Notes: a model not told the origin generated them from the letters alone. Positions 16,181 to 25,538 are shown, counted from the stretch's first letter. The stretch is DNA of 52,882 nucleotides from Lachnospiraceae bacterium (GCA_014804365.1 JAAUZX010000086.1:1-52882), one strand, 5' to 3'. A program made the numbers and translations.

Positions 16181-17170
16181 ATGAAATGGACGAAGTTCAG
16201 GATTAAAACAATAACGGAGGCGGAGGATATCATTATCAGTACGCTCTATGACATTGGTCTGGAGGGTGCGCAGATTGAGGATAAGATACCCCTTACAGCG
16301 CTTGAGAAAGAGCAGATGTTTGTGGATATCCTGCCGGATGGACCGGAGGATGACGGCATCGCATATCTCAGTTTCTTCGTGGAGCAGAAGGAAGACGGCA
16401 GTCTGGAAGTAAACGGTATGTCCGCTGACAGGGATGCCGTGGAGGCACAGATACGGCAGGAGCTTGAAGAGCTGCGTTTCTTCATGGAGATCGGGGAGGG
16501 CAGTATCACCGTGTCGGAGACGGAGGACATTGACTGGATCAATAACTGGAAACAATATTTTCACCAGTTTTACATAGACGATCTTCTGGTGATTCCGTCA
16601 TGGGAAGAGGTAAAAGAAGAGGACAGGAATAAGAAGATACTGCATATCGATCCGGGAACCGCTTTCGGTACCGGCATGCATGAGACGACACAGCTGTGTA
16701 TCCGGCAGATTAAGAAATATCTTACGCCTGAGACAGAACTTCTTGACGTAGGGACCGGCAGCGGTATTCTGGCGATTCTTGCGCTTATGTATGGTGCGAA
16801 ACATGCAGTCGGTACGGATTTAGATCCCTGTGCGGCGGAGGCAGTGGCGCAGAATATGGAAGCAAACGGGATTGCCGAAGAAGCTTTTCGGATGATGATC
16901 GGCAATATCATCACGGACAAGGAAGTACAGGAACAGGTAGGTTACGAGTGCTATGACATCGTAGTTGCCAATATTCTCGCGGATGTGCTGGTACCGCTCA
17001 CTCCGGTTATCGTCCATCAGATGAAAAAGGGCGGCATATACATCACGTCTGGCATTATTGACACGAAAGAACAGACCGTCAGGGAGGCAGTGGAAGCGGC
17101 AGGGCTGGAGATTCTCGAGGTGACATATCAGGGTGAGTGGGTCTGCGTTACGGCACGCAAGAACGGGTAA
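16181..17170 (+). CDS. prmA: Ribosomal protein L11 methyltransferase PrmA
   Basis: SAM-dependent enzyme of 329 residues that trimethylates ribosomal protein L11. The N-terminal L11-binding region includes EDIDWINNWKQYFHQFYI. The methyltransferase domain shows IDPGTAFGTGMHETTQLC, the SAM motif LLDVGTGSGILAILAL (about residue 187) and the catalytic-pocket motif VVANILADVLVPL, all diagnostic of PrmA. It starts 14 bases after AAAAGAGG. It heads a tight cluster with the VanZ-like gene and rsmE, as often seen in Firmicutes (prmA-rsmE). Confidence 0.97.
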   Translation: MKWTKFRIKTITEAEDIIISTLYDIGLEGAQIEDKIPLTALEKEQMFVDILPDGPEDDGIAYLSFFVEQKEDGSLEVNGMSADRDAVEAQIRQELEELRFFMEIGEGSITVSETEDIDWINNWKQYFHQFYIDDLLVIPSWEEVKEEDRNKKILHIDPGTAFGTGMHETTQLCIRQIKKYLTPETELLDVGTGSGILAILALMYGAKHAVGTDLDPCAAEAVAQNMEANGIAEEAFRMMIGNIITDKEVQEQVGYECYDIVVANILADVLVPLTPVIVHQMKKGGIYITSGIIDTKEQTVREAVEAAGLEILEVTYQGEWVCVTARKNG

Positions 17171-17174
17171 GATA

Positions 17175-17699
17175 ATGATTAAAACAGTACGACAGAATAA
17201 GATAGTAAAATGGAGCAATATCGCAGGTCTTCTGGCGATCATATGGATGTGTGTGATCTTCTACTTCTCTGCGCAGACCAAAGAAGAATCCAGTGTAGTC
17301 AGCGAAGGGTTCAGCTACCGTATAGTCAGCTCCACCGGACTGCTTTTTCACCTGCATATAGACGAGGAGAAGCTGAGGGAGATTGCGGACGCTATTGAGC
17401 GTTTTGTGAGAAAAGGCGCACATATGACAGAATTTGCAATACTGGCATTATTGCTGTACGGATGGCTGTGCAGATGGCAGCTTTCCCGTCTGCGCAAGGC
17501 AGCGGCAGCGGCAATATTGGCGGTATTGTATGCATGCAGCGATGAACTGCATCAAGTGTTTGTAGCGGGGCGTGCCGGGAGGTTCAGCGATGTGCTCATA
17601 GACAGTGCGGGTGTTGTGCTGGGAATGGCGGTTTTTCTATTGATATTGAGATTGATCGAACGGCTGCGAAAACGGCGCGGATGGGGAAAGCGAGGATAA
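17175..17699 (+). CDS. VanZ-like family membrane protein
   Basis: Membrane protein of 174 residues with about four hydrophobic segments. It carries VanZ-family marks: FYFSAQTKEESS after the first helix, then FVRKGAHMTEFAILALLLYG, and SDELHQVFVAGRAGRFSDVLIDSAGVVLG. VanZ lowers teicoplanin binding in enterococci, but most chromosomal relatives have unknown function. ATG 17175, four bases after the prmA stop, is chosen over an in-frame start inside prmA because the membrane segment then sits near the N-terminus. It is cotranscribed with prmA and rsmE. Confidence 0.85.
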   Translation: MIKTVRQNKIVKWSNIAGLLAIIWMCVIFYFSAQTKEESSVVSEGFSYRIVSSTGLLFHLHIDEEKLREIADAIERFVRKGAHMTEFAILALLLYGWLCRWQLSRLRKAAAAAILAVLYACSDELHQVFVAGRAGRFSDVLIDSAGVVLGMAVFLLILRLIERLRKRRGWGKRG

Positions 17700-17705
17700 G
17701 AATCA

Positions 17706-18446
17706 ATGTACCGATTTTTTGTAGAACCGTCCCAGATACAGGATAAGAGAATCGTGATAACGGGCAGGGATGTCAACCATATCAAGAACGTGCTTCGCAT
17801 GAAGGTCGGGGAAGAGATCGCGGTCAGCAACGGGATCGATAGCAGGGAATATCGCTGCGGAATCGAAGAATATACGGAGGACGAAGTGATCTGCACTCTT
17901 CGTTTTATCAAGGAGGACGGCGTGGAACTGCCGTCTAAAATATATCTTTTTCAGGGGCTGCCTAAGGCGGATAAGATGGAGCTGGTGATTCAGAAGGCGG
18001 TGGAGCTGGGGGTATATGAGGTGATTCCCGTGGCCGCAAAACGCTGTGTGGTAAAGCTGGATGATAAAAAGGCTGCAGCGAAGATAAGCAGGTGGCAGAG
18101 CATCGCGGAAGCGGCGGCGAAGCAGAGTAAACGCAGTGTGATTCCTACTGTACACGATGTTATGAGCATGGGAGAAGCGATTGCATATGCGAAGGATATG
18201 GATGTCCGTCTGATTCCTTACGAACTGGCGGAAGATATGGGTCACACGAAGGCTTTGATTGAGGCAGTCTCTGCCGGTAGCAGTATTGCGGTGTTCATCG
18301 GACCCGAGGGCGGATTTGAGGAGAGTGAGGTGCAGGCGGCAGTTTCTGCTGGTATAGAGCCGATTACGCTGGGTAGACGCATTCTTCGGACGGAAACAGC
18401 AGGAATGACAGTGCTGTCATGGCTGATGTATCAATTGGAATCTTAG
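17706..18446 (+). CDS. rsmE: 16S rRNA (uracil-1498-N3)-methyltransferase RsmE
   Basis: SPOUT-class methyltransferase of 246 residues that modifies U1498 of 16S rRNA. The N-terminal PUA-like part includes HIKNVLRMKVGEEI. The knotted SAM-binding region shows IAVFIGPEGGFEESEV and LGRRILRTETAGMTVL, which are RsmE signatures. It begins six bases after the VanZ-like gene with GAGGATAAG as ribosome site, so it belongs to the prmA operon. Confidence 0.97.
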   Translation: MYRFFVEPSQIQDKRIVITGRDVNHIKNVLRMKVGEEIAVSNGIDSREYRCGIEEYTEDEVICTLRFIKEDGVELPSKIYLFQGLPKADKMELVIQKAVELGVYEVIPVAAKRCVVKLDDKKAAAKISRWQSIAEAAAKQSKRSVIPTVHDVMSMGEAIAYAKDMDVRLIPYELAEDMGHTKALIEAVSAGSSIAVFIGPEGGFEESEVQAAVSAGIEPITLGRRILRTETAGMTVLSWLMYQLES

Positions 18447-18552
18447 CATCATATTATAAGGTATGAAGCAGCACTCCGTTTTATGATATGATTTTCAGAG
18501 TGGAACGAAAAATTTTGTCCCCTAACGATAAGCTAAGAAAGGAATGGCAAAC

Positions 18553-19707
18553 ATGGAAGCATATTTAGACAATTCTGCGACAACCGTCTGTTTTGAGGAA
18601 GTCGCACATCTTATGCATAAGATCATGTGTGAGGATTACGGGAATCCTTCCAGCATGCACCACAAAGGAGTAGAAGCAGAGAAATACTTAAGAGATGCGA
18701 CAAAGGCACTGGCGGATCTGCTGAAAGCAGATGAGAAAGAGATTCTGTTTACCTCCGGCGGTACGGAGTCCGATAATATTGCGCTGATCGGTACGGCGAT
18801 GGCAAATCATAGAAGAGGAAGACATCTGATCACGACCAGGATCGAACATCCGGCAGTACTGCAGACAATGGCGTATCTGGAGAATCAGGGATTTCAGGTG
18901 ACATATCTGCCTGTAGATCATGAGGGAAAAATATCGTTAGAAGATTTAGGGCGTGCGATCAGACCGGACACGATTCTTGTATCGATTATGCATACAAACA
19001 ATGAGATCGGGAGCGTGCAGCCTATTGCGGAAGCGGGAGAATTGATCAAGCGTATGAATCCGCAGACGCTTTTCCACGTGGATGCGGTACAGGGATTCGG
19101 TAAGTTTCGTATTTATCCGGCGAAAGCGCATGTGGATATGTTGTCCGTGAGCGGACACAAGATTCACGGCCCGAAGGGCGTTGGCTTCCTTTATATAAGA
19201 AAAGGAGCCAGGGTCAACCCGATCATCTACGGCGGCGGCCAGCAGAAGGGAATGCGCTCTGGAACAGAGAATGTTCCGGGAATCGCAGGCCTGGCCATGG
19301 CGGCGGAACTGGTCTATCAGAATCTGGATCAGGATATGGATAGAATGTACGGGCTGCGGGATATGTTGATAGAAGGAATAAGTGATATAGAAGATGTGAG
19401 AGTCAACGGCTGTCCGGGCAGAGAGGGCGCAGCGCATATCGTGAGCCTGTCGGTGCGGGGTGTGCGAAGCGAAGTGTTGCTCCACGCGCTGGAGGAGAGA
19501 GATATCTATGTGTCTGCCGGAAGCGCCTGCTCTTCCAATAAACCGCAGACGTCGGCGACACTTAAGGCGATCGGTGTGGAACGGGAACTGCTGGATTCCA
19601 CGATACGTTTCAGCTTTTCCGTCTTTACAACTGCAGAGGAAATCCAGTATACTATACAAGCATTGCATGAATTGATTCCGGCGCTCAGGCGGTATTCCAG
19701 AAGATAA
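18553..19707 (+). CDS. Cysteine desulfurase (NifS/IscS family)
   Basis: PLP enzyme of 384 residues that removes sulfur from cysteine as a protein-bound persulfide. The start MEAYLDNSATT is typical. ATG 18553 is preferred because AAAGGA ends directly at the upstream ATG 18544 but lies 9 bases before 18553. The PLP lysine is K203 in SVSGHKIHGPKGVG and the sulfur-accepting cysteine is C326 in SAGSACSS. The adjacent thiI suggests it is the NifZ-type desulfurase that supplies ThiI for 4-thiouridine in tRNA; a role in Fe-S assembly is also possible because no iscU neighbour is seen. Confidence 0.95.
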   Translation: MEAYLDNSATTVCFEEVAHLMHKIMCEDYGNPSSMHHKGVEAEKYLRDATKALADLLKADEKEILFTSGGTESDNIALIGTAMANHRRGRHLITTRIEHPAVLQTMAYLENQGFQVTYLPVDHEGKISLEDLGRAIRPDTILVSIMHTNNEIGSVQPIAEAGELIKRMNPQTLFHVDAVQGFGKFRIYPAKAHVDMLSVSGHKIHGPKGVGFLYIRKGARVNPIIYGGGQQKGMRSGTENVPGIAGLAMAAELVYQNLDQDMDRMYGLRDMLIEGISDIEDVRVNGCPGREGAAHIVSLSVRGVRSEVLLHALEERDIYVSAGSACSSNKPQTSATLKAIGVERELLDSTIRFSFSVFTTAEEIQYTIQALHELIPALRRYSRR

Positions 19708-19750
19708 GCGTGTGCAGGAATCACCTGGTGATATCATGGGAGGAAGTACT

Positions 19751-20929
19751 ATGTTTACGGCTTTTTTGATAAAATATGCAGAGATCGGTGTGAAAGGTAA
19801 AAACCGTTACCTGTTTGAAAATGCACTGGTACAGCAGATTAAGTACGCTTTAAAGAAATGTGACGGCGAGTTTGCCGTGCGCAAGACGGATGGACGCATC
19901 TATGTGGATGCGGTTTCCGAATTTGATTATGACGAGACGGTGGCGGCATTACAGAAAGTGTTCGGCATATCCGGAATCTGCCCGATGATTTATGTGGAAG
20001 ATGAGGGATTTGAGAAGCTGGGTGAAACGGTGGTTGAATATATCGGCCATGTGTATTCCGACAGGAATAAGACTTTTAAGGTGGCGGCGAGGCGTGCCAG
20101 AAAGAATTATCCGCTTAATTCTATGGAGATGAATGTGGAGCTGGGCGGTGTGATTCTCGATGCCTATCCGGAGATGCGCGTGGATGTGCATAAGCCTGAT
20201 ATTATGTTGAATGTGGAGGTTCGTGACAAAATCTATATTTATTCGGAAATTATTCCAGGGCCGGGAGGCATGCCGGTGGGCACAGGCGGCAAAGCCATGC
20301 TGCTTTTGTCCGGCGGCATTGATTCGCCGGTGGCCGGATGGATGATTGCCAAGCGCGGTGTCAAGATCGATGCAGTATATTTTCATGCGCCGCCGTATAC
20401 GAGCGAGCGGGCGAAGCAGAAGGTGGTGGATCTGGCGGCTAAGGTGGCGGCTTATACGGGGCCGATCTATCTGCACGTGATTAATTTTACGGATATTCAG
20501 TTATATATCTATGATAAATGTCCTCATGATGAGCTGACGATCATTATGAGGCGCTATATGATGCGCATAGCAGAGCATATTGCCAAAGAGACGGAATGTT
20601 TAGGACTGATCACAGGAGAGAGCATTGGACAGGTGGCCTCCCAGACGATGCACAGCCTGATGGCTACTAACGAGGTATGCGAGCTGCCGGTTTACAGACC
20701 GCTGATCGGATTCGATAAGATGGAGATCGTGGATATCTCCGAGAAGATCGACACCTACGAGACGTCGATTCAGCCCTACGAGGACTGCTGCACGATCTTC
20801 GTGGCGAAACATCCGGTAACGAAGCCGAATCTGAAAATTATCAGAAAGCATGAGCATAATCTGGATGAGAAGATTAATGAATTGGTGCAGAAGGCGCTGG
20901 ACGAGGATGAAGTAATCATTGTTAGATGA
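19751..20929 (+). CDS. thiI: tRNA 4-thiouridine synthase ThiI
   Basis: ATP-dependent tRNA sulfurtransferase of 392 residues that makes 4-thiouridine at position 8. ATG 19751 follows GGGAGGAAG. The N-terminus MFTAFLIKYAEIGVKGKNR is characteristic. A THUMP RNA-binding domain spans about residues 55-165, then the PP-loop MLLLSGGIDSPVAGWM (about 184-197). The C-terminus ends without a rhodanese domain, as in Firmicute ThiI proteins, so sulfur probably comes directly from the desulfurase encoded just upstream. It ends at a hairpin shared with the convergent gene. Confidence 0.97.
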   Translation: MFTAFLIKYAEIGVKGKNRYLFENALVQQIKYALKKCDGEFAVRKTDGRIYVDAVSEFDYDETVAALQKVFGISGICPMIYVEDEGFEKLGETVVEYIGHVYSDRNKTFKVAARRARKNYPLNSMEMNVELGGVILDAYPEMRVDVHKPDIMLNVEVRDKIYIYSEIIPGPGGMPVGTGGKAMLLLSGGIDSPVAGWMIAKRGVKIDAVYFHAPPYTSERAKQKVVDLAAKVAAYTGPIYLHVINFTDIQLYIYDKCPHDELTIIMRRYMMRIAEHIAKETECLGLITGESIGQVASQTMHSLMATNEVCELPVYRPLIGFDKMEIVDISEKIDTYETSIQPYEDCCTIFVAKHPVTKPNLKIIRKHEHNLDEKINELVQKALDEDEVIIVR

Positions 20930-20961
20930 AAAAAGGAGAATGCCTGTTTTGGCATTCTCCT
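20928..20961 (-). terminator. Intrinsic terminator between thiI and the Crh-like gene
   Basis: Perfect 11-bp stem AGGAGAATGCC/GGCATTCTCCT with a 6-base loop. The T-run follows on the - strand (the A-run at 20928-20934 on +), so it best ends the Crh-like transcript. It may also stop thiI less efficiently. Confidence 0.85.
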
Positions 20962-20982
20962 GAATCTTGTGTCGGGTATTGC

Positions 20983-21213
20983 TTACATAATATATGGTTT
21001 TAATGTAGCGAGGACTTCCTCGGTACCTTCTTCAGTATGAATATTCAAGTCGATCGGCTTGGATAAGTCTAAGCTGAAAATACCCATGATAGATTTCGCG
21101 TCAATAACATATCTGCCGGATACGAGATCGAAGTCATAATCAAATTTTGTAATATCGTTTACAAAAGATTTAACCTTATCAATAGAATTTAAAGAAATCT
21201 GTACTGTTTTCAT
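20983..21213 (-). CDS. HPr/Crh-like protein lacking the active-site histidine
   Basis: Small protein of 76 residues with HPr-fold marks: DAKSIMGIFSLDLS matches the segment around regulatory Ser-46 of HPr/Crh (here S41), followed by the final strand and helix (DLNIHT, then EEVLATLKPYI). The active-site segment H-A-R-P is absent: the corresponding region reads SLNSIDKVKSF. It therefore cannot accept phosphate from enzyme I in the normal way, but could still be phosphorylated at the serine by HPr kinase, as Bacillus Crh is. AAAGGAGG precedes the ATG. It is monocistronic, convergent with thiI and divergent from mtaB. The Crh-like regulatory role is inferred. Confidence 0.75.
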   Translation of the reverse strand: MKTVQISLNSIDKVKSFVNDITKFDYDFDLVSGRYVIDAKSIMGIFSLDLSKPIDLNIHTEEGTEEVLATLKPYIM

Positions 21214-21247
21214 TTAAGCATTACCTCCTTTAGATTTTTATATCTGT

Positions 21248-21256
21248 TGCTATAAT
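21248..21256 (+). promoter_or_regulatory. Extended -10 of mtaB
   Basis: TGCTATAAT, a perfect TATAAT (21251-21256) with a TGN extension. The -35 region (CTTTAG) is poor. It lies 61 bases before the mtaB start. Confidence 0.5.
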
Positions 21257-21283
21257 ACTAAGGGTTGAACGAGTAAAAGTCAA
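21255..21283 (-). promoter_or_regulatory. Promoter of the Crh-like gene
   Basis: On the - strand: -35 TTGACT (21278-21283), 17-bp spacer, -10 TAGTAT (21255-21260). It overlaps the divergent mtaB -10, so the two genes may compete for polymerase. Confidence 0.5.
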
Positions 21284-21316
21284 TGCTAAAACAATACAAA
21301 AAATGCGGAGATTACT

Positions 21317-22660
21317 ATGAAAAGTGTAGCATTACATAATTTGGGCTGTAAGGTGAATGCATACGAAATGGACGTTATGCAACAAAGATTACAGGAAAAG
21401 GGGTACAAAATTGTATCATTTGATAAGGCAGCCGATATTTATATTATTAATACGTGCACAGTGACCAATATTGCAGACAGGAAAAGCCGGCAGATGATTC
21501 ATCGCGCTAAGAAAAGTAATCCGAATGCTGTGGTGGTAGCGGTGGGATGTTATGTGCAGACCGGGGAGGAGACCGTAAAGCAGGATGCGGCAATTGATCT
21601 TGCAATCGGAAACAACCGCAAGAAGGATCTGGTTTCCATTTTGGAGGAATATCTGGACAAGCGGGAGAATGGGAATGCAGGCATGGGAGCGGTAAGTGAG
21701 ACGGTTGTGACAGATATCATTGATATCAACCATACGGATGAATACGAGGAAATGACACTGACACGGACAGCGGAGCACACCAGAGCTTACATTAAGATTC
21801 AGGACGGGTGCAATCAGTTCTGCTCTTATTGTATCATTCCTTATGCCAGAGGCAGGGTCAGAAGCCGTAGAGAGGAAGACATTCTGAACGAAGTGCAGGG
21901 GATCGTGGCGGCAGGCTGGCAGGAGATCGTGCTGACGGGTATACACATCAGTTCCTACGGAGTCGACAGAGGAACTCCGGAACTGCTTAAGCTTCTGATG
22001 AAGCTGCATGACATAGAAGGACTGAAACGTATACGGCTTGGTTCTCTGGAACCGCGCATCGTGACGGAAGAGTTTGCGAGGCAGATCAGCGCGCTGCCTA
22101 AAATATGTCCCCATTTTCATCTGTCTATGCAAAGCGGCTGTGATTCGGTGCTGCAGAGAATGAATAGACACTATACCAGTGGGGAATACTTTCGGACAAC
22201 AGAAGCGCTCAGGAAGTATTACGGAGATCCGGCGATTACAACGGACGTGATCGTGGGATTCCCGGGAGAGACGCAGGAGGAATTTCGGGAAACGGAAGCA
22301 TTCGTGCGCAGAGTCAATTTTTACGAGATGCATATTTTTAAATATTCCAGGCGGCAGGGAACACGGGCGGCAGCGATGGACGGGCAGCTTACGGAAGCCG
22401 AGAAGAGCAGGCGCAGCATGATCCTGTCAGAAGCGGAGCGGGAAATGTCCCATGATTACCGGACAGGCTGGCTGGGCAGGGAAGCGGAAGTCCTGTTTGA
22501 GGAAAAGAAAGAAAAAAACGGCAAAATCTACTGGGTCGGACATACACCGCAGTATATAAAAGCGGCAAAGGAGGCTGCCGGTACGGAAAATCTGGGGAAC
22601 CAGATCCAAAGAGGAACCATCGCAGGGTTTCTGGAGGAAGACATCATGCTTCTAAAATGA
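21317..22660 (+). CDS. mtaB: tRNA (t6A37)-C2 methylthiotransferase MtaB
   Basis: Radical-SAM enzyme of 447 residues that converts t6A37 to ms2t6A37 in ANN-decoding tRNAs. The N-terminal UPF0004 domain supplies three cluster cysteines (NLGCKVN, NTCTVTN, GCYVQTG). The radical-SAM motif is CNQFCSYCIIPYARGR. A C-terminal TRAM-like domain is visible (LFEEKKEKNGKIYWVGHTPQ). Length and motifs fit the MtaB subgroup rather than MiaB or RimO. GCGGAG precedes the ATG. Confidence 0.95.
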   Translation: MKSVALHNLGCKVNAYEMDVMQQRLQEKGYKIVSFDKAADIYIINTCTVTNIADRKSRQMIHRAKKSNPNAVVVAVGCYVQTGEETVKQDAAIDLAIGNNRKKDLVSILEEYLDKRENGNAGMGAVSETVVTDIIDINHTDEYEEMTLTRTAEHTRAYIKIQDGCNQFCSYCIIPYARGRVRSRREEDILNEVQGIVAAGWQEIVLTGIHISSYGVDRGTPELLKLLMKLHDIEGLKRIRLGSLEPRIVTEEFARQISALPKICPHFHLSMQSGCDSVLQRMNRHYTSGEYFRTTEALRKYYGDPAITTDVIVGFPGETQEEFRETEAFVRRVNFYEMHIFKYSRRQGTRAAAMDGQLTEAEKSRRSMILSEAEREMSHDYRTGWLGREAEVLFEEKKEKNGKIYWVGHTPQYIKAAKEAAGTENLGNQIQRGTIAGFLEEDIMLLK

Positions 22661-22689
22661 TTGAATTTTGTGCGGCGATAGAGTATTAT
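22661..22689 (+). promoter_or_regulatory. Promoter of the ireB operon
   Basis: -35 TTGAAT (22661-22666), 17-bp spacer, -10 TATTAT (22684-22689). It begins right at the mtaB stop codon, 49 bases before ireB. Confidence 0.65.
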
Positions 22690-22738
22690 GGTAATAATAG
22701 GGGTAATATTAACTGACAATGGATAAGGGCGTGAAACA

Positions 22739-23002
22739 ATGCAGGATTTAGAAAACACACAATTTTTTACGGTAGAGACGGAACCGGAGACGGGAGTTAA
22801 ACTTGTACTTTCTACGGTGTATGAGGCACTGACGGAGAAAGGATACAATCCGGTCAATCAGATCGTGGGCTATATTATGTCCGGCGATCCCACCTATATT
22901 ACGAGTCACAAGAGTGCGCGCAGCCTGATCATGAAGGTGGAGCGTGATGAACTGGTAGAAGAGATGCTTGTGGAATACATTAAGAATTCTCTGCATAAGT
23001 GA
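22739..23002 (+). CDS. IreB family regulatory phosphoprotein (UPF0297)
   Basis: Protein of 87 residues with the family pattern [38 protein letters not shown] and [21 protein letters not shown]. In enterococci IreB is the substrate of the Ser/Thr kinase IreK and tunes cephalosporin tolerance; the conserved threonines lie near the N-terminus. It precedes ruvX and the DUF1292 gene in the same order as in most Firmicutes. Confidence 0.95.
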   Translation: MQDLENTQFFTVETEPETGVKLVLSTVYEALTEKGYNPVNQIVGYIMSGDPTYITSHKSARSLIMKVERDELVEEMLVEYIKNSLHK

Positions 23003-23016
23003 TGGCGGGCGAACAT

Positions 23017-23472
23017 ATGAGAATCATGGGTTTGGACTATGGGTCTAAAACAGTGGGCGTGGCAATCAGCGACCCGCTGCTTATTACTGCACAGGGAATT
23101 GAGATCATCAGACGGAAAGATGAGAATAAACTACGACAGACGCTTGCGAGGATTGAGGAACTGATTGTAGAGTATGAGGTGTCTGAGATCGTGCTGGGTC
23201 TGCCGAAGAATATGAACGATACGATAGGCGACAGGGCGGAGCTGTCTTTAGAATTTAAGGACAAGCTCGAGAGAAGAACAGGACTGTCCGTTACGATGTG
23301 GGACGAGAGACTTACCACGGTAGCGGCGGATAAGGCGATGATGGAGGCCGGCATACGCAGGGAACATCGTAAGGAATATGTGGACAAGATCGCTGCGGTT
23401 TTTATCCTGCAGGGATATCTGGATTATCGCGCAAGTCATTTGCAGGATGGCGCAAACGAGGAGAAAGAGTAA
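23017..23472 (+). CDS. ruvX: Holliday junction resolvase-like protein RuvX (YqgF)
   Basis: Protein of 151 residues with an RNase H-like fold: [32 protein letters not shown] and [14 protein letters not shown] are family signatures, including the acidic residues expected for catalysis. Family members act as 16S rRNA maturation nucleases or Holliday junction resolvases. The start MRIMGLDYG is chosen because it is the family start. An in-frame GTG at 22999 and ATG at 23002, the latter overlapping the ireB stop, would add six or five residues but have no better ribosome site. It is translationally close to ireB and the DUF1292 gene. Confidence 0.93.
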   Translation: MRIMGLDYGSKTVGVAISDPLLITAQGIEIIRRKDENKLRQTLARIEELIVEYEVSEIVLGLPKNMNDTIGDRAELSLEFKDKLERRTGLSVTMWDERLTTVAADKAMMEAGIRREHRKEYVDKIAAVFILQGYLDYRASHLQDGANEEKE

Positions 23473-23727
23473 GTGGAAAAGATTGTATTTACGGCGCAGG
23501 GAGAAGAAGCTGTTGAATTCTACGTATTGGAGCAGACCAGACTGGGCGGGATCAACTATATTCTGGTGACGGATTCTGAGGACGGAGACGCGGAGGCATT
23601 AATCCTTCGGGATATTTCCACAGATGGAGAGGCGGAAGCCATATACGAGATTGTGACAGAGGATGAGGAACTGAATGCAGTGGCAGCTGTATTTGAAAAT
23701 ATGTTAGATGACGTGAAATTAATGTAA
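23473..23727 (+). CDS. DUF1292 family protein (YrzB-like)
   Basis: Acidic protein of 84 residues. The GTG start directly follows the ruvX stop, with GAGGAGAAAGAG as ribosome site. The pattern of short beta strands (EAVEFYVLEQTRLGG, YILVTDSE, ALILRD) and the terminal helix FENMLDD fit DUF1292. The family has no established function but is almost always next to ireB and ruvX, as here. Confidence 0.88.
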   Translation: MEKIVFTAQGEEAVEFYVLEQTRLGGINYILVTDSEDGDAEALILRDISTDGEAEAIYEIVTEDEELNAVAAVFENMLDDVKLM

Positions 23728-23816
23728 TGAGTACCGGTCATGGCGATGGCAGGGAATGATGATGGGTCAGACCGATGTGCATCGCTTTTTATCGGGAAGA
23801 GAATGGAGGAAAATAT

Positions 23817-25493
23817 TTGAAAAAAATTGAACAGGGGAAAGCAGCTTCTAAGCTGAAAGTGATCCCATTAGGCGGTTTAGAGCAGATTGGGCTTAATATT
23901 ACTGCCTTTGAGTATGAAGACAGCATTATTGTAGTGGATTGCGGGCTGTCGTTTCCCGAAGATGAGATGCTGGGAATAGATCTCGTGATTCCGGATATCA
24001 CTTATCTGAAAGAGCATGCGGATAAGGTAAAGGGATTTGTTATCACCCACGGGCACGAGGATCATATCGGCGCTCTGCCCTATGTTCTGAAGGAACTGAA
24101 CGTGCCGATCTATGCGACGCGGCTGACTATGGGAATTATCGAAAATAAACTGGCCGAGCATGATTTGACGGCTAAGACGAAGCGCAAAGTTGTGAAGTTC
24201 GGCCAGTCCATTAATCTGGGACAGTTTCGGATAGAATTTATCAGGACGAATCACAGTATCGTGGATGCTGCGGCACTGGCGATCTATTCGCCTGCAGGCG
24301 TTGTAGTGCACACCGGCGACTTTAAAGTGGATTATACACCAGTATTCGGAGATGCCATTGATCTGCAGCGGTTTGCTGAGATCGGCAGGAAGGGTGTGCT
24401 GGCGCTCATGTGTGATTCCACTAACGCGGAGCGGCTTGGATTTACACCTTCCGAGAAGACGGTGGGCAGAACGTTTGACAGTTTGTTTGCGGAGCACAAG
24501 GATACGAGGATTATTATTGCGACTTTTGCATCGAATGTGGACCGTGTACAGCAGATTATTAATTCTGCCTACAAGTTTGGCAGAAAAGTTGTGGTGGAAG
24601 GCAGGAGCATGGTTAATATCATTGATACTGCTTCCACACTGGGGTGTCTGCACATTCCGGAGAACACGTTGATTGACATAGAACAATTAAAGAATTATCC
24701 TAATGACAAGACGGTCATCATCACGACCGGAAGCCAGGGAGAGAGTATGGCGGCGCTTAGTCGTATGGCAAGTGACAATCATAAGAAGATATCTATTCTG
24801 CCCGGCGACACGGTCATCTTCTCATCCCATCCGATACCGGGCAATGAGAAGGCGGTCACGAATGTCATCAATGAGCTGCAGATGAAGGGCGCAGACGTGA
24901 TTTTTCAGGATGTACATGTATCCGGACATGCCTGTCAGGAGGAGATCAAGTTGATCTATAGTCTGGTGAAGCCGAAGTATGCAGTGCCGATTCACGGGGA
25001 GTATAAGCATCGGAAGGCCCAGGCGAAGATCGCGGATGAACTGGGGATTCCGAAGGATCATATCTTTATGATACAGTCCGGTGACGTGCTGGAGATGGAT
25101 GAGGAGAATGCACAGATCGCCGGTAAGGTGCCTGTGGGCGCCATTCTGGTGGACGGCTTGGGTGTCGGTGATGTGGGCAATGTGGTTCTGCGTGACAGAC
25201 AGCATCTGGCGGAGGACGGTATCCTGATCGTCGTGCTGGCACTGGATTCTTACAGCGATCAGCTTGTATCCGGTCCGGATATCGTGTCAAGAGGATTTGT
25301 CTATGTCAAGGAATCCGATGAGCTTCTGGATGAGGCACGGCTTCTGGTAAATGATGCGGTACAGGGCTGTCTGGACAAAGGCAAAACCGATTGGGGCAGG
25401 TTAAAGTCTACGATCAAGGATGTGCTGAGTGAATTTGTGTGGAAGAAGACTAAACGCCGGCCGATGATCCTGCCTATTATCATGGAAGTGTAA
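23817..25493 (+). CDS. Ribonuclease J
   Basis: Metallo-beta-lactamase/beta-CASP ribonuclease of 558 residues involved in mRNA decay and RNA maturation (5'-3' exo- and endonuclease). The zinc-ligand motif HGHEDH is at residues 78-83, followed by CDSTNAE, VEGRSM and the beta-CASP region, with SGHA and PIHGEYKHR later. TTG 23817 is chosen because ATGGAGGA lies just upstream; the in-frame ATG 23775 has no ribosome site. The lysine-rich N-terminal segment is short. It is placed between the ireB cluster and ylbF. Confidence 0.95.
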   Translation: MKKIEQGKAASKLKVIPLGGLEQIGLNITAFEYEDSIIVVDCGLSFPEDEMLGIDLVIPDITYLKEHADKVKGFVITHGHEDHIGALPYVLKELNVPIYATRLTMGIIENKLAEHDLTAKTKRKVVKFGQSINLGQFRIEFIRTNHSIVDAAALAIYSPAGVVVHTGDFKVDYTPVFGDAIDLQRFAEIGRKGVLALMCDSTNAERLGFTPSEKTVGRTFDSLFAEHKDTRIIIATFASNVDRVQQIINSAYKFGRKVVVEGRSMVNIIDTASTLGCLHIPENTLIDIEQLKNYPNDKTVIITTGSQGESMAALSRMASDNHKKISILPGDTVIFSSHPIPGNEKAVTNVINELQMKGADVIFQDVHVSGHACQEEIKLIYSLVKPKYAVPIHGEYKHRKAQAKIADELGIPKDHIFMIQSGDVLEMDEENAQIAGKVPVGAILVDGLGVGDVGNVVLRDRQHLAEDGILIVVLALDSYSDQLVSGPDIVSRGFVYVKESDELLDEARLLVNDAVQGCLDKGKTDWGRLKSTIKDVLSEFVWKKTKRRPMILPIIMEV

Positions 25494-25538
25494 CACTTCA
25501 AGATGCACACATGCAGACAAGCTGCATGGCGCGTGTAC

